From: Flavobacteriales bacterium UBA852
GTDB taxonomy: Bacteria > Bacteroidota > Bacteroidia > Flavobacteriales_E > Vicingaceae
Assembly (NCBI GenBank): GCA_002295925.1
Contig: DBGO01000007.1
Location: 62,001 to 126,000 of the forward strand
DNA: 64,000 bases
Direction: 5' to 3'
The translations under genes were made by a program, and so were the position numbers. How positions within the stretch are numbered: position 1 is the first letter of the stretch; each line of letters starts with the position of its first letter. Positions 40,538-49,724 of this stretch are shown one piece after another. Under the pieces are notes generated by a model. That model was not told the origin of the DNA. It made no database searches and saw only the letters and a list, made by a program, of their open reading frames with translations.

Positions 40538-43363
40538 ATGCCCGCAAAAACAAAACATAAAGCAACCGTTTCGCCAAAAACACACATTTTGATAAAAGGT
40601 GCCAAAGTGCACAACCTTAAAAATATTGATGTGGCACTGCCACGCAATAAATTTATTGTCATTACCGGATTGTCGGGCTCGGGAAAATCATCTTTGGCTT
40701 TCGATACGCTTTATGCCGAAGGGCAACGCCGGTACATTGAAAGTTTATCATCTTATGCCCGTCAATTTTTGGGTAAAATAGAAAAACCGGCTGTTGAACA
40801 AATTATAGGTATTTCGCCGGCAATTGCCATTGAACAAAAAGTAACCACCGGAAATTCACGTTCAACCGTTGGAACACAAACCGAAATATACGATTATCTT
40901 AAAATTCTATATGCGCGTATAGGCCACACTTTTTCGCCCATTTCCGGCAAGGAAGTAAAAAAAGACACACCTTCGTCGGTTTTTGAGTTTTTGCATACAT
41001 ATCCGCCAGGAACAAAAATAATCATCACTTCGCCGTTTTTATTGCACGATAAAACATTTGCCGAAGCAGTAAAAAGTTATTCATTGCAAGGATTTTCACG
41101 TGTTTATGACGGCAAAACGTTTATTCCGCTAAATGAATTGGATACCGAATCGACCAGTCCAAAAGATATATTCTTACTTATTGACCGGGTGAAAATTTCT
41201 GACGATGAAGAAAATAAAAGCCGTATTTACGACTCGATAGAAACCGCATTTTTTGAAGGTAAGGGAGAAGCTGTAATATTTGTAGAAGAATCCGGAGCTT
41301 TTACACCTTATCATTTTAACAATCGCTTTGAAGCCGACGGCATTACTTTTGAAGAACCCACGCCGCACTTTTTCAGTTTCAACAATCCTTTAGGCGCTTG
41401 CAAAACCTGCGAAGGATATGGCAAAGTTTTGGGCATTGACGAAGATTTGGTTATCCCCAATAAAAGTTTATCCATTTATGAAGATGCTATTCAATGTTGG
41501 CGCGGCGATAAAATGCAAGAATGGAAAAACGACCTGATTTTTAATGCGCATCATTTCAATTTCCCTATTCATAAACCATATCGAGAATTAACCGAGGAGC
41601 AAAAAAAATTGCTGTGGACAGGAAATGAATATTTTGAAGGGTTGAACCGTTTTTTTAAACACCTGGAAGAACAAAGCTACAAAATACAGTATCGTGTAAT
41701 GCTTTCGCGTTATCGCGGTCGCACCGTTTGCCCCGATTGTAAAGGTACTCGCTTGCGAAAAGACGCTCAATACGTGAAAATAAACGGAAAATCTATTATT
41801 GATTTGGTATTGATGCCCATTGATGAATTAGCCGTTTTTTTCAATAATTTGTCTTTGAATGAATACGAATCAAAAGTTGCCAAACGACTGCTGACTGAAA
41901 TAAAAAACCGCATCCGTTATATCCAAAATGTAGGATTGGGCTATCTGACACTCAACCGGATGTCCAACACACTTTCGGGCGGAGAAAGTCAACGGATAAA
42001 CTTGGCAAAATCATTGGGCAGCAGCTTGGTGGGTTCGCTCTATATTTTAGATGAGCCAAGTATTGGGCTTCATTCAAAAGATACGGAAAAACTGATTTCA
42101 GTTCTGAAAGATTTACAAAAACTCGGCAATACGGTCATTGTTGTTGAACACGATGAAGACATTATGAAAGACGCCGATTTGATTATTGATATGGGACCCG
42201 AAGCCGGCTCACATGGAGGTGAAGTAGTTTTTACCGGCACACACAGTGAACTGCCACAAGCAGAAAACAGTTATACGGCTAAATACCTGACCGGAAAATT
42301 ATCCATTGAAACACCCCAAAAAAGACGTAAATGGAAAAAAAGCATTGCCATAACCAATGCGCATTTGCACAACCTGAAAAACATTGATGTAACGATTCCC
42401 CTTGGAGTATTGACGGCGGTTACCGGTGTTAGCGGAAGTGGTAAGTCTTCGCTCATAAAAGGCACGCTTTACCCTGCCCTTCAGCGGTATTTTAACGGGC
42501 AGCCGGTTTCCGGAGCGTTTGACAAATTGGAAGGCGACCTAAAATCGATACAAGCCATTGAGTTTGTTGACCAAAATCCTATCGGGAAATCTTCGCGCAG
42601 TAATCCGGTTACTTATTTAAAAGCATTTGATGAAATCAGAAATCTTTTTGCCCAGCAGCAATTATCAAAAATTAACGGCTATAAACCCAGCACATTTTCA
42701 TTCAATGTAGAAGGCGGAAGATGTGAAAACTGTAAAGGTGAAGGCGAAATCATTGTTGATATGCAATTTATGGCCGATGTGCACCTGAAATGTGATGTTT
42801 GCCAAGGCAAACGATACAAAGAAGAAGTATTGGAAGTTCAATTCCGAAACAAAAACATTTACGATATTTTGGAAATGACCGTAGATGATGCCGTAGCGTT
42901 TTTTAATGATGCTGCCCAAACCGACAAAACCTTTCATACAATTTGTAAAAAAATAAGCGAAAAGCTTCTGCCCTTGCAAGAAGTAGGTTTGGGATATGTT
43001 AAATTGGGGCAACCCTCGGGAACATTAAGCGGCGGAGAAGCTCAACGCATAAAGTTAGCTTCGTTTTTGGTTAAGAAAAATGAGCAAAACAACATCCTCT
43101 TTATTTTTGATGAACCCACCACCGGTTTACATTTTCATGATGTAAAAAAACTGCTAAAATCTTTTAATGCTTTAATTGAACAAGGACACAGTGTTTTGGT
43201 TATCGAACATAATTTGGATGTGGTAAAAAATGCCGATTGGATTATTGATTTAGGTCCCGAAGGAGGAAAAAACGGTGGGAATATTACTTTTGAAGGCACA
43301 CCTGAAGAACTTATTCGTGAATCAAACAATATTACCGCACAATTTCTACGCGAAAAGTTTTAA
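40538..43363 (+). CDS. uvrA: Excinuclease ABC subunit A
   Basis: UvrA is the damage-sensing ATPase of nucleotide excision repair. The 941-residue protein is complete: two Walker A motifs (GLSGSGKSSLAFDTLYAEG near 38; GVSGSGKSSLIKGTLYPA near 630), two signatures (LSGGESQRINLAKSLG; LSGGEAQRIKLASFL), and two zinc modules (CKTCEGYG...CPDCKGTRL; CENCKGEGE...CDVCQGKRY). It is monocistronic and divergent from the sigma factor. Confidence 0.98.
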   Translation: MPAKTKHKATVSPKTHILIKGAKVHNLKNIDVALPRNKFIVITGLSGSGKSSLAFDTLYAEGQRRYIESLSSYARQFLGKIEKPAVEQIIGISPAIAIEQKVTTGNSRSTVGTQTEIYDYLKILYARIGHTFSPISGKEVKKDTPSSVFEFLHTYPPGTKIIITSPFLLHDKTFAEAVKSYSLQGFSRVYDGKTFIPLNELDTESTSPKDIFLLIDRVKISDDEENKSRIYDSIETAFFEGKGEAVIFVEESGAFTPYHFNNRFEADGITFEEPTPHFFSFNNPLGACKTCEGYGKVLGIDEDLVIPNKSLSIYEDAIQCWRGDKMQEWKNDLIFNAHHFNFPIHKPYRELTEEQKKLLWTGNEYFEGLNRFFKHLEEQSYKIQYRVMLSRYRGRTVCPDCKGTRLRKDAQYVKINGKSIIDLVLMPIDELAVFFNNLSLNEYESKVAKRLLTEIKNRIRYIQNVGLGYLTLNRMSNTLSGGESQRINLAKSLGSSLVGSLYILDEPSIGLHSKDTEKLISVLKDLQKLGNTVIVVEHDEDIMKDADLIIDMGPEAGSHGGEVVFTGTHSELPQAENSYTAKYLTGKLSIETPQKRRKWKKSIAITNAHLHNLKNIDVTIPLGVLTAVTGVSGSGKSSLIKGTLYPALQRYFNGQPVSGAFDKLEGDLKSIQAIEFVDQNPIGKSSRSNPVTYLKAFDEIRNLFAQQQLSKINGYKPSTFSFNVEGGRCENCKGEGEIIVDMQFMADVHLKCDVCQGKRYKEEVLEVQFRNKNIYDILEMTVDDAVAFFNDAAQTDKTFHTICKKISEKLLPLQEVGLGYVKLGQPSGTLSGGEAQRIKLASFLVKKNEQNNILFIFDEPTTGLHFHDVKKLLKSFNALIEQGHSVLVIEHNLDVVKNADWIIDLGPEGGKNGGNITFEGTPEELIRESNNITAQFLREKF

Positions 43364-43374
43364 GCATTTTAGAA

Positions 43375-43710
43375 TTATTCGAACATAATTGAATAAACAC
43401 GGCTAATTTCTTTTTTTAATTGCTCAATGTTAATGAACCGCGCATGACGAATGGTTTCTTTACCTGCAAAATAAACCAATACGGTAGGAATAACAAACAC
43501 ATTGTATTCACCTTTTACCTCGGGCAATACTTGAACATTAATCTCCACCATCGTTAATTGAGGAAATTCTTCAGAAACCAATTGTTGGAGTTTGGGAGCC
43601 AAAGCATCACCAACATTACAAGCCCCGTCGGAAAACAACAACATAACAGCATCTTCTTTATTTATAATTTGCTTTATTTGTTGACTGTTTTGAGCAATTT
43701 GGTATTTCAT
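43375..43710 (-). CDS. Thioredoxin-fold protein with one active-site cysteine
   Basis: The 111-residue cytosolic protein has a thioredoxin fold: LLFSDGACNVGDALAPKL at the active-site position, the cis-Pro in VFVIPTVLVYFAGKE, and the C-terminal helix. The CxxC motif is CNVG, so only the first Cys remains. It could form a mixed disulfide or nitrosothiol, or have lost redox function. It converges on uvrA. Confidence 0.85.
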   Translation of the reverse strand: MKYQIAQNSQQIKQIINKEDAVMLLFSDGACNVGDALAPKLQQLVSEEFPQLTMVEINVQVLPEVKGEYNVFVIPTVLVYFAGKETIRHARFINIEQLKKEISRVYSIMFE

Positions 43711-43840
43711 CTTATAAAAATTTGTGCAAAATAACCGGTTTTGACACTTACTATGTGTAACAAAAGTTCCATAATTCTTGATAAATAATTTAAACTAAAA
43801 CTAAATTTTAGTTGCTTTAAATGCTTATTTTCGTAGAGTT

Positions 43841-44320
43841 ATGCATTTGAATTTGCCGAAATACAGTCTTAAAATCAAAAAAAATGCTTTGGGCGAGTTT
43901 GAAATTTTTGATGCGTTCAGAAAAAAATACCTTTATCTTACTCCCGAAGAATGGGTTCGTCAAAATTTTCTCCATTTTTTGGTCAACGAATACGATTATC
44001 CTAAAAGTTTAATTGAGATTGAAAAAGGTTTAACCTTAAATCAATTACAAAAACGTGCCGATGCTCTGGTTTACAACACATTAGGCAAACCTGTGGTTTT
44101 ATTGGAATTTAAAGCACCTCACATTACCCTGAATCAAAATGTAATGGAACAAATTTCGCGTTACAATTTGCATTTTAAAGTTCCCTTTTTAATTGTAAGC
44201 AATGGTATGCAACACCATTGTTTTTATGTCGATTTTGAGCAACAAACCGTTACCGAGTTAAATGAAATTCCTCATTACAACAAAATAAAGACCTCAACAA
44301 CAAGCAACGTAAATAAATAA
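43841..44320 (+). CDS. Orphan HsdR N-terminal-like nuclease-fold protein
   Basis: The 159-residue protein matches the N-terminal domain of type I restriction enzyme R subunits: EEWVRQNFLHFLVNEYDYP and KRADALVYNTLGKPVVLLEFKAP, the last with a D-x(n)-E-x-K nuclease core. There is no helicase domain and no hsdM or hsdS nearby. This stand-alone form is common in Bacteroidetes chromosomes, so it is probably a household protein and not defence debris. Confidence 0.85.
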   Translation: MHLNLPKYSLKIKKNALGEFEIFDAFRKKYLYLTPEEWVRQNFLHFLVNEYDYPKSLIEIEKGLTLNQLQKRADALVYNTLGKPVVLLEFKAPHITLNQNVMEQISRYNLHFKVPFLIVSNGMQHHCFYVDFEQQTVTELNEIPHYNKIKTSTTSNVNK

Positions 44321-44336
44321 TTACTCGTATTTTTAA

Positions 44337-46907
44337 ATGATGAAAAAATGTTGGCTCATATTTATTTTTCTCTTGGTATTTTCCGGTGTGAAAAGTCAAG
44401 TTGCCTTGAACTTAACCCAAAGAGCTTGGCTTGAACAAAATATTCTTTCGGAAAATAAAATTCTTTTGCCTGTTAAATTTAATTCATCTCAATTGCTCGA
44501 TTTTCTGAAAGAAAAAAAAATTCAATACCGGTTAACAAATAAAAATACGGCTTTAATTTGGGCTAACCCGAAAGAAATACTTTTATTGGCGGGCAATGAA
44601 AATATTTCGCAATTATACTTGGAATTAGGTAAACCAAAACCTTTAAACGATACGGCTATTATCCACAATAATGTTTTGCCTATTCACTCGGGCGACAGTC
44701 TTATTTCTCCCTTTAAGGGAAAAAATGTTTTGTTGGGATTTATCGATACGGGAATAGACATTGACCATCCCGATTTTAAAGACTCGTTGGGTAATACAAG
44801 AATCTATCGCATTTGGGACCAAAATGCCGCTTATGACGGCAATAATTTCGGTTACGGAAAAATTTGGACCAATCAAGATATTGACAATGGTTTATGTAAC
44901 CACAAAGACCCTTTCAACAATTACGGGCACGGTACACAAGTAAGCGGAACAGCTACCGGAAATGGCAGAGCGGTAAATAATTATACCGGAATGGCACCTG
45001 AAGCTAAAATTGTAATGGTTGCATCAAAATTTGACACGGTCAATTGGTTGGCTACCGTAGCGCAAAGTGTGGAATATATTTTCTCATTAGCCGATTCGTT
45101 ACAATTGCCATGTGTCATCAACATTAGCGCAGGCGATTATTACGGTTCCCACGACGGATTAGACCTTCCGGCGCAGTTAATAGACAGTATGCTCAAAGCC
45201 AAAACCGGCAGAGCTATTGTTTGTGCAGTGGGAAATGCCGGATTTTACCCTTTTCATATTCAACATCAACCAAATAATGATACAGCTTTTACCTGGTTCA
45301 GTTATAACGGCAGTTCGCAATTGGGATACGGCGCTTTTTTTACCGAAGCTTGGGCAGATAGCAACGATGTTCAAAATTTATCTTTTAGAGTAGCTATTCA
45401 TCGCCCTTCAAATTTCACAATTGCGGGAAGTACAAATACTTATCAAATAAATGATTTTTTGAATACAACTGTCAGCGATACGGTTTTAAACAGTGCTAAT
45501 GATACTTTGGCTATTGTTGATTTTTTTGCTTCTTACGAAAACGGACGTTTCCGCATTCAATTTCACAGCAAACAACCCGATTCATCTTCTTATTATTTTT
45601 CGGTAAAAACTATGGGAACAGGAAAACTTGATTTTTGGTCGGCTTCGTGGTTAGGCACTTCCGAACCGGTTTCAAACATTCCTTCACCTTCGGTTTATCC
45701 TGAAATTAACCATTATGTTTTGCCCGATACCTTTCAAACAATGGTCAGCAGTTTTACTTGTTTACCCTCGGTTATTACAGTAGGCAATTTTGTAAACCGG
45801 AAAAAATATTTGGATGTGGATTCTGTTTGGCAAACGATGCCTACAACCGTGGGCGAAATCGGTTATACCAGCAGTTTAGGTCCTACAAGAACAGGCGTTA
45901 TAAAACCCGATTTGACCGCTACGGGCGATGTAACTCTTTCGGCTTGTCCGGATACGGTTATTCAAGTGAGCATATTAAACGGACAAAGCGACCGCATTGC
46001 TTTGGGCGGGAAACACAAACGAAACGGTGGTTCTTCTTTGGCATCTCCTGTTGTGGCAGGCATCACGGCTTTATTACTTGAAAAATGCCCGAATATGAGT
46101 AATGAGGAAATCAAAAATAGTTTACTTTCTACAACCAAAACCGATAATTTTACAGGCAACACGCCCAATTTTCGTTGGGGTTACGGAAAAGTAAACGGGC
46201 ACAAAGCACTTAAAAGCACTAATTTTAACGTTCCAATATTTGGGCAATCATCTGTTTGCTCGGGCGACAGCATTGTTTTATCAACTACAACAAATTATTT
46301 TGATTATCAATGGAATACCGGCGAAAACGGATTTTCTGTTTGGGTAAATGATTCGGGCAGTTATTATGTAATGGTTAGTGATGAAAACGGATGTGAAAGC
46401 ATTTCGGACACTATTCAAACCACTCTCTATCCCATTCCGCCCAAACCGGCAATGCAATTACAAAATGACACACTGTTTACTTCGCCAAATTATACGCAAT
46501 ATATTTGGCATCATATTTCTTCGGGCAATGATTTTCTGACTTCAGAAAATAAATTTGCCGTTGCGGACATTGGTTATTATTCGGTTACGATAATTGACAC
46601 AAACGGATGCAGCAACACTTCCGATACTATATTTTTTGCTCCTTTGGGAATTTTTACGCTCAATAATCCGGGGATAAAAATAAGACCTAATCCGGCAAAT
46701 GATATTTTAACACTTCACACTGCCCTACCCTTACAAGGGTTACAAATTATCAATTCTATCGGGCAAACCGTTTATGATAAGACTATATCCGGAAGAAAGA
46801 TAACTCTTGACGTTACTAATTTACCTTCGGGAATTTATCACATTCATTGTTATTTTAAAACATCCGGCACTCAACAACTTACAAATTATTTATTCATTAA
46901 ATTATGA
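44337..46907 (+). CDS. Secreted subtilisin-like (S8) peptidase, T9SS sorting domain
   Basis: The 856-residue protein has a signal peptide (about 1-21), an S8 catalytic domain with Asp in GFIDTGIDIDHPDF, His in YGHGTQVSGTATGNG and Ser in NGGSSLASPVVAGITALL (residues about 135-620), immunoglobulin-like segments (about 630-770), and a type A T9SS sorting domain (about 780-856, RPNPANDILTLH...GIYHIHCYF). It overlaps the next subtilase by 4 bases (ATGA). It is expected to be exported through PorX-regulated type IX secretion. Confidence 0.92.
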   Translation: MMKKCWLIFIFLLVFSGVKSQVALNLTQRAWLEQNILSENKILLPVKFNSSQLLDFLKEKKIQYRLTNKNTALIWANPKEILLLAGNENISQLYLELGKPKPLNDTAIIHNNVLPIHSGDSLISPFKGKNVLLGFIDTGIDIDHPDFKDSLGNTRIYRIWDQNAAYDGNNFGYGKIWTNQDIDNGLCNHKDPFNNYGHGTQVSGTATGNGRAVNNYTGMAPEAKIVMVASKFDTVNWLATVAQSVEYIFSLADSLQLPCVINISAGDYYGSHDGLDLPAQLIDSMLKAKTGRAIVCAVGNAGFYPFHIQHQPNNDTAFTWFSYNGSSQLGYGAFFTEAWADSNDVQNLSFRVAIHRPSNFTIAGSTNTYQINDFLNTTVSDTVLNSANDTLAIVDFFASYENGRFRIQFHSKQPDSSSYYFSVKTMGTGKLDFWSASWLGTSEPVSNIPSPSVYPEINHYVLPDTFQTMVSSFTCLPSVITVGNFVNRKKYLDVDSVWQTMPTTVGEIGYTSSLGPTRTGVIKPDLTATGDVTLSACPDTVIQVSILNGQSDRIALGGKHKRNGGSSLASPVVAGITALLLEKCPNMSNEEIKNSLLSTTKTDNFTGNTPNFRWGYGKVNGHKALKSTNFNVPIFGQSSVCSGDSIVLSTTTNYFDYQWNTGENGFSVWVNDSGSYYVMVSDENGCESISDTIQTTLYPIPPKPAMQLQNDTLFTSPNYTQYIWHHISSGNDFLTSENKFAVADIGYYSVTIIDTNGCSNTSDTIFFAPLGIFTLNNPGIKIRPNPANDILTLHTALPLQGLQIINSIGQTVYDKTISGRKITLDVTNLPSGIYHIHCYFKTSGTQQLTNYLFIKL

Positions 46908-49603
46908 GAAAATTCTTTACTATTTTACTCCTAACTGCGCATGTTGCTTTATTTGCTCAACAAGATTCTGTTTTTGTTTTTAAATTAAAATGGAACTACA
47001 AGCAACTTATTCAAAATGAAAAAATTACAAATGCAAACTTACATCAACTTTTAGCCGAATTTGGCAATTATACACTTAAAAAAACATTCCCGTCACACAA
47101 TCATGAAACAGACAGAAATGAAAAATTTAAACTTTCGACCATTTATACGGTTAATTATCATCAAAATATCAATGCATCATTATTATTAAAAAAAATTAAG
47201 AAAATCCGTTTTTTGGAATATTTCGAACCTTATGTTTATCCCGAGTTATGCTACACGCCTTCCGATACATTGATAGCACAACAATATTATTTAAATCTAA
47301 TTCAAGCACTGCAAGCGTGGGATATTGAGCAAGGGAACAATTCTGTTGTTATTGGTATTACCGATACCGGTTGGGACCCTACACATCCGGATTTATTGCC
47401 TAATGTTCATATCAATACAGCCGACCCCATCAACGGAATCGACGACGATAATGATGGCTATACCGATAATTATATGGGTTGGGATGTGGCAATGAACGAC
47501 AACGACGCCACTTTTGAATCGTTAAGTCACGGTGTAAATGTTACAGGAATTGCGGCTGCTGCCACCGATAATGTAACCGGAATTGCCGGCGTTGGGTTTA
47601 ATTGTTCTTTTTTGCCCGTAAAAATCTCTGATGCGGCAGGAATTTTAACTTCTGCCTATCAGGGCGTAGTGTATGCCGCCGACCATAATGCGGATGTTAT
47701 CAATTGTTCATGGGGCAGTTTTACGGCAGGTCAATTTCAGCAAGATGTTATCAATTATGCCATTGATAAAGGATGCTTAATCGTTGCTGCCGTTGGAAAC
47801 AATGATTTGGAAACAAAATTTTACCCGGCGGCTTATGAAGGGGTTTTGAGTGTTTGTGCCACAGAACAAAATGATTTGAAAAAAGATAATTCAAATTATG
47901 GCTATTATGTAGATATTGCCGCTCCGGGCGAAGCCATGTTTACCACTACGTCTATGGGTACTTATGCCACCAATGGCGGAACTTCTATGGCAGCACCGGT
48001 GGTAAGCGGTGCTGCAGCATTGGTAAAAGCCAAATATCCTTCTTATACTACCAATCAGATAAAAGCATTATTAAAAGCCACTGCAGATGATATTTATCCG
48101 CAAAATTCAACTTACTTGAATAAGTTGGGTAGTGGGCGAATTAACCTATACAACGCTGTCAGTGCCGTAAATCCTCGGTATGTATCGGTGATTTACGACA
48201 GTTTATTCGATAATAATGATAATAATTTTTATGCCCAGGATACCTTGTATTTGTATTCCGAATTTCAAAATATGCTCTCACCCATTGCCGGAGCGTCTGT
48301 TCAGTTAGTCAGTTTATCGCCTTATGCCACTGTTCTTAATGGTTCATTTTCCATTCCTTCTCTTGCTACATTGGCAAGTGTCAATAATTCCGGCAATGAG
48401 TTTACAATTGTTTTTGACAATAATACGCCTTTGAATCAAATTGTTACATTGCAATACCAAATTACGGTAAACGGAAATACCTATTATGAATATATAGATT
48501 TTACGATAAATCCCGATTATATCACCGTAGGCATTAACAATATCACAACAACTTTTACGAGCAATGGCAGAATCGGTTATGCAGATGCAAATAACAATAA
48601 TGGTGTTGGATTTTTGTATAAAAACGAAAATTTGCTTTACGAAGCCGGATTAATGATAAGTGACGACCCTTCACGTGTTGCCGATTGCGTACGGGGAGTT
48701 AACGGTACCAATTTCGATTTTTCTTCTTTGGTACCTGTGCATTATTCTACCAATGTTGTAGCACCGGCTACTTTGGATGGAATGATGGAAGATTATTACC
48801 TGACCGACAGAATAAACATTACAGTTTGGCATAATGAATATGTTTACACAGATGCCCCACGCTCCAATTATGTTATTGCAAGCTATACGATAAAAAACAA
48901 CAATAATTTTACCTTGCCCGGTTTATATGTTGGTTTGTTTGCCGATTGGGATATAAAAAACGCTTATGAAAACAAAGCCAACGCTGATATTTCTCGCAAG
49001 CTGAGTTATTGTTACTCAACCACCGACTCAATGTTTGCCGGAATAATGATATTAAACAATGTTCCCTTTAACACATACAATATTGATAATGTAAGCGGAG
49101 GAAATGGTGGTGTGGATATTTACTCGGGATTTAGCGAAAACGAAAAATATACAACCTTAACCCAATTGCGCACAAACGCCGGTAACAATTCCGCACAAGG
49201 GAATGACGTTTGTCAAGTGGTCAGTTCGGGCATAAACAATCTTCAAGCAAATGATGAATTTACAGTAGTATTTGCCTTACTTGCCGCCGACAGTTTACAA
49301 CATTTGTTACAAATAGCCGACTCTGCTCAATATTACTACAACTTGTCACCGGTTTCTGCATTTGCATCTTCTTACAACACACTAAACATATCTGTTTATC
49401 CCAATCCGGCAGTGGATAAAATTTCAATATCCGGTTTAGACAATACCAAACCCTTTTTGATAAAAATATTTTCCGCCGAAGGTAAACTTATTCTCACATC
49501 ATCAAATGAAACTGTTTTTTTAAATGATTTGGCAAAGGGACTCTATTTTATAGAAATCATGCAAGAAAATCATTTTGTGCGAAAGAAAATCATCCTTAAA
49601 TAG
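46904..49603 (+). CDS. Second secreted subtilisin-like (S8) peptidase, T9SS sorting domain
   Basis: The 899-residue protein has a signal peptide (about 1-18), Asp in GITDTGWDPTHPDL, His in SHGVNVTGIAAAATDN, the oxyanion Asn in VAAVGNND, and Ser in NGGTSMAAPVVSGAAALVKA. A beta-rich middle region (about 420-815) follows, then a sorting domain with YPNPAVDKISISGL. Sequence similarity to the first subtilase is confined to the catalytic motifs, so they are not recent duplicates. The 4-base overlap suggests coupled translation. Confidence 0.92.
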   Translation: MRKFFTILLLTAHVALFAQQDSVFVFKLKWNYKQLIQNEKITNANLHQLLAEFGNYTLKKTFPSHNHETDRNEKFKLSTIYTVNYHQNINASLLLKKIKKIRFLEYFEPYVYPELCYTPSDTLIAQQYYLNLIQALQAWDIEQGNNSVVIGITDTGWDPTHPDLLPNVHINTADPINGIDDDNDGYTDNYMGWDVAMNDNDATFESLSHGVNVTGIAAAATDNVTGIAGVGFNCSFLPVKISDAAGILTSAYQGVVYAADHNADVINCSWGSFTAGQFQQDVINYAIDKGCLIVAAVGNNDLETKFYPAAYEGVLSVCATEQNDLKKDNSNYGYYVDIAAPGEAMFTTTSMGTYATNGGTSMAAPVVSGAAALVKAKYPSYTTNQIKALLKATADDIYPQNSTYLNKLGSGRINLYNAVSAVNPRYVSVIYDSLFDNNDNNFYAQDTLYLYSEFQNMLSPIAGASVQLVSLSPYATVLNGSFSIPSLATLASVNNSGNEFTIVFDNNTPLNQIVTLQYQITVNGNTYYEYIDFTINPDYITVGINNITTTFTSNGRIGYADANNNNGVGFLYKNENLLYEAGLMISDDPSRVADCVRGVNGTNFDFSSLVPVHYSTNVVAPATLDGMMEDYYLTDRINITVWHNEYVYTDAPRSNYVIASYTIKNNNNFTLPGLYVGLFADWDIKNAYENKANADISRKLSYCYSTTDSMFAGIMILNNVPFNTYNIDNVSGGNGGVDIYSGFSENEKYTTLTQLRTNAGNNSAQGNDVCQVVSSGINNLQANDEFTVVFALLAADSLQHLLQIADSAQYYYNLSPVSAFASSYNTLNISVYPNPAVDKISISGLDNTKPFLIKIFSAEGKLILTSSNETVFLNDLAKGLYFIEIMQENHFVRKKIILK

Positions 49604-49687
49604 TTGATTTAACAAGCTATTACACACTTATTAACATTGTGTTAATAACATTAAGTATTTATATTTTTTTCTTCATTTACGGTTATA

Positions 49688-49695
49688 TATATTTG
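49688..49695 (+). promoter_or_regulatory. -7 box (TATATTTG) of the TPR/PD40 gene
   Basis: A full TAnnTTTG match, 29 bases before the ATG at 49725; T-rich sequence stands at the -33 position. Confidence 0.5.
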
Positions 49696-49724
49696 TTTCT
49701 CAACTTATAAATGCTCCAACATCC

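Noticed and set aside
43841..44320. Part of a type I restriction-modification defence system
   Set aside because: Only the HsdR N-terminal-like domain is present, with no helicase, methylase or specificity gene nearby; the stand-alone form is widespread in Bacteroidetes.
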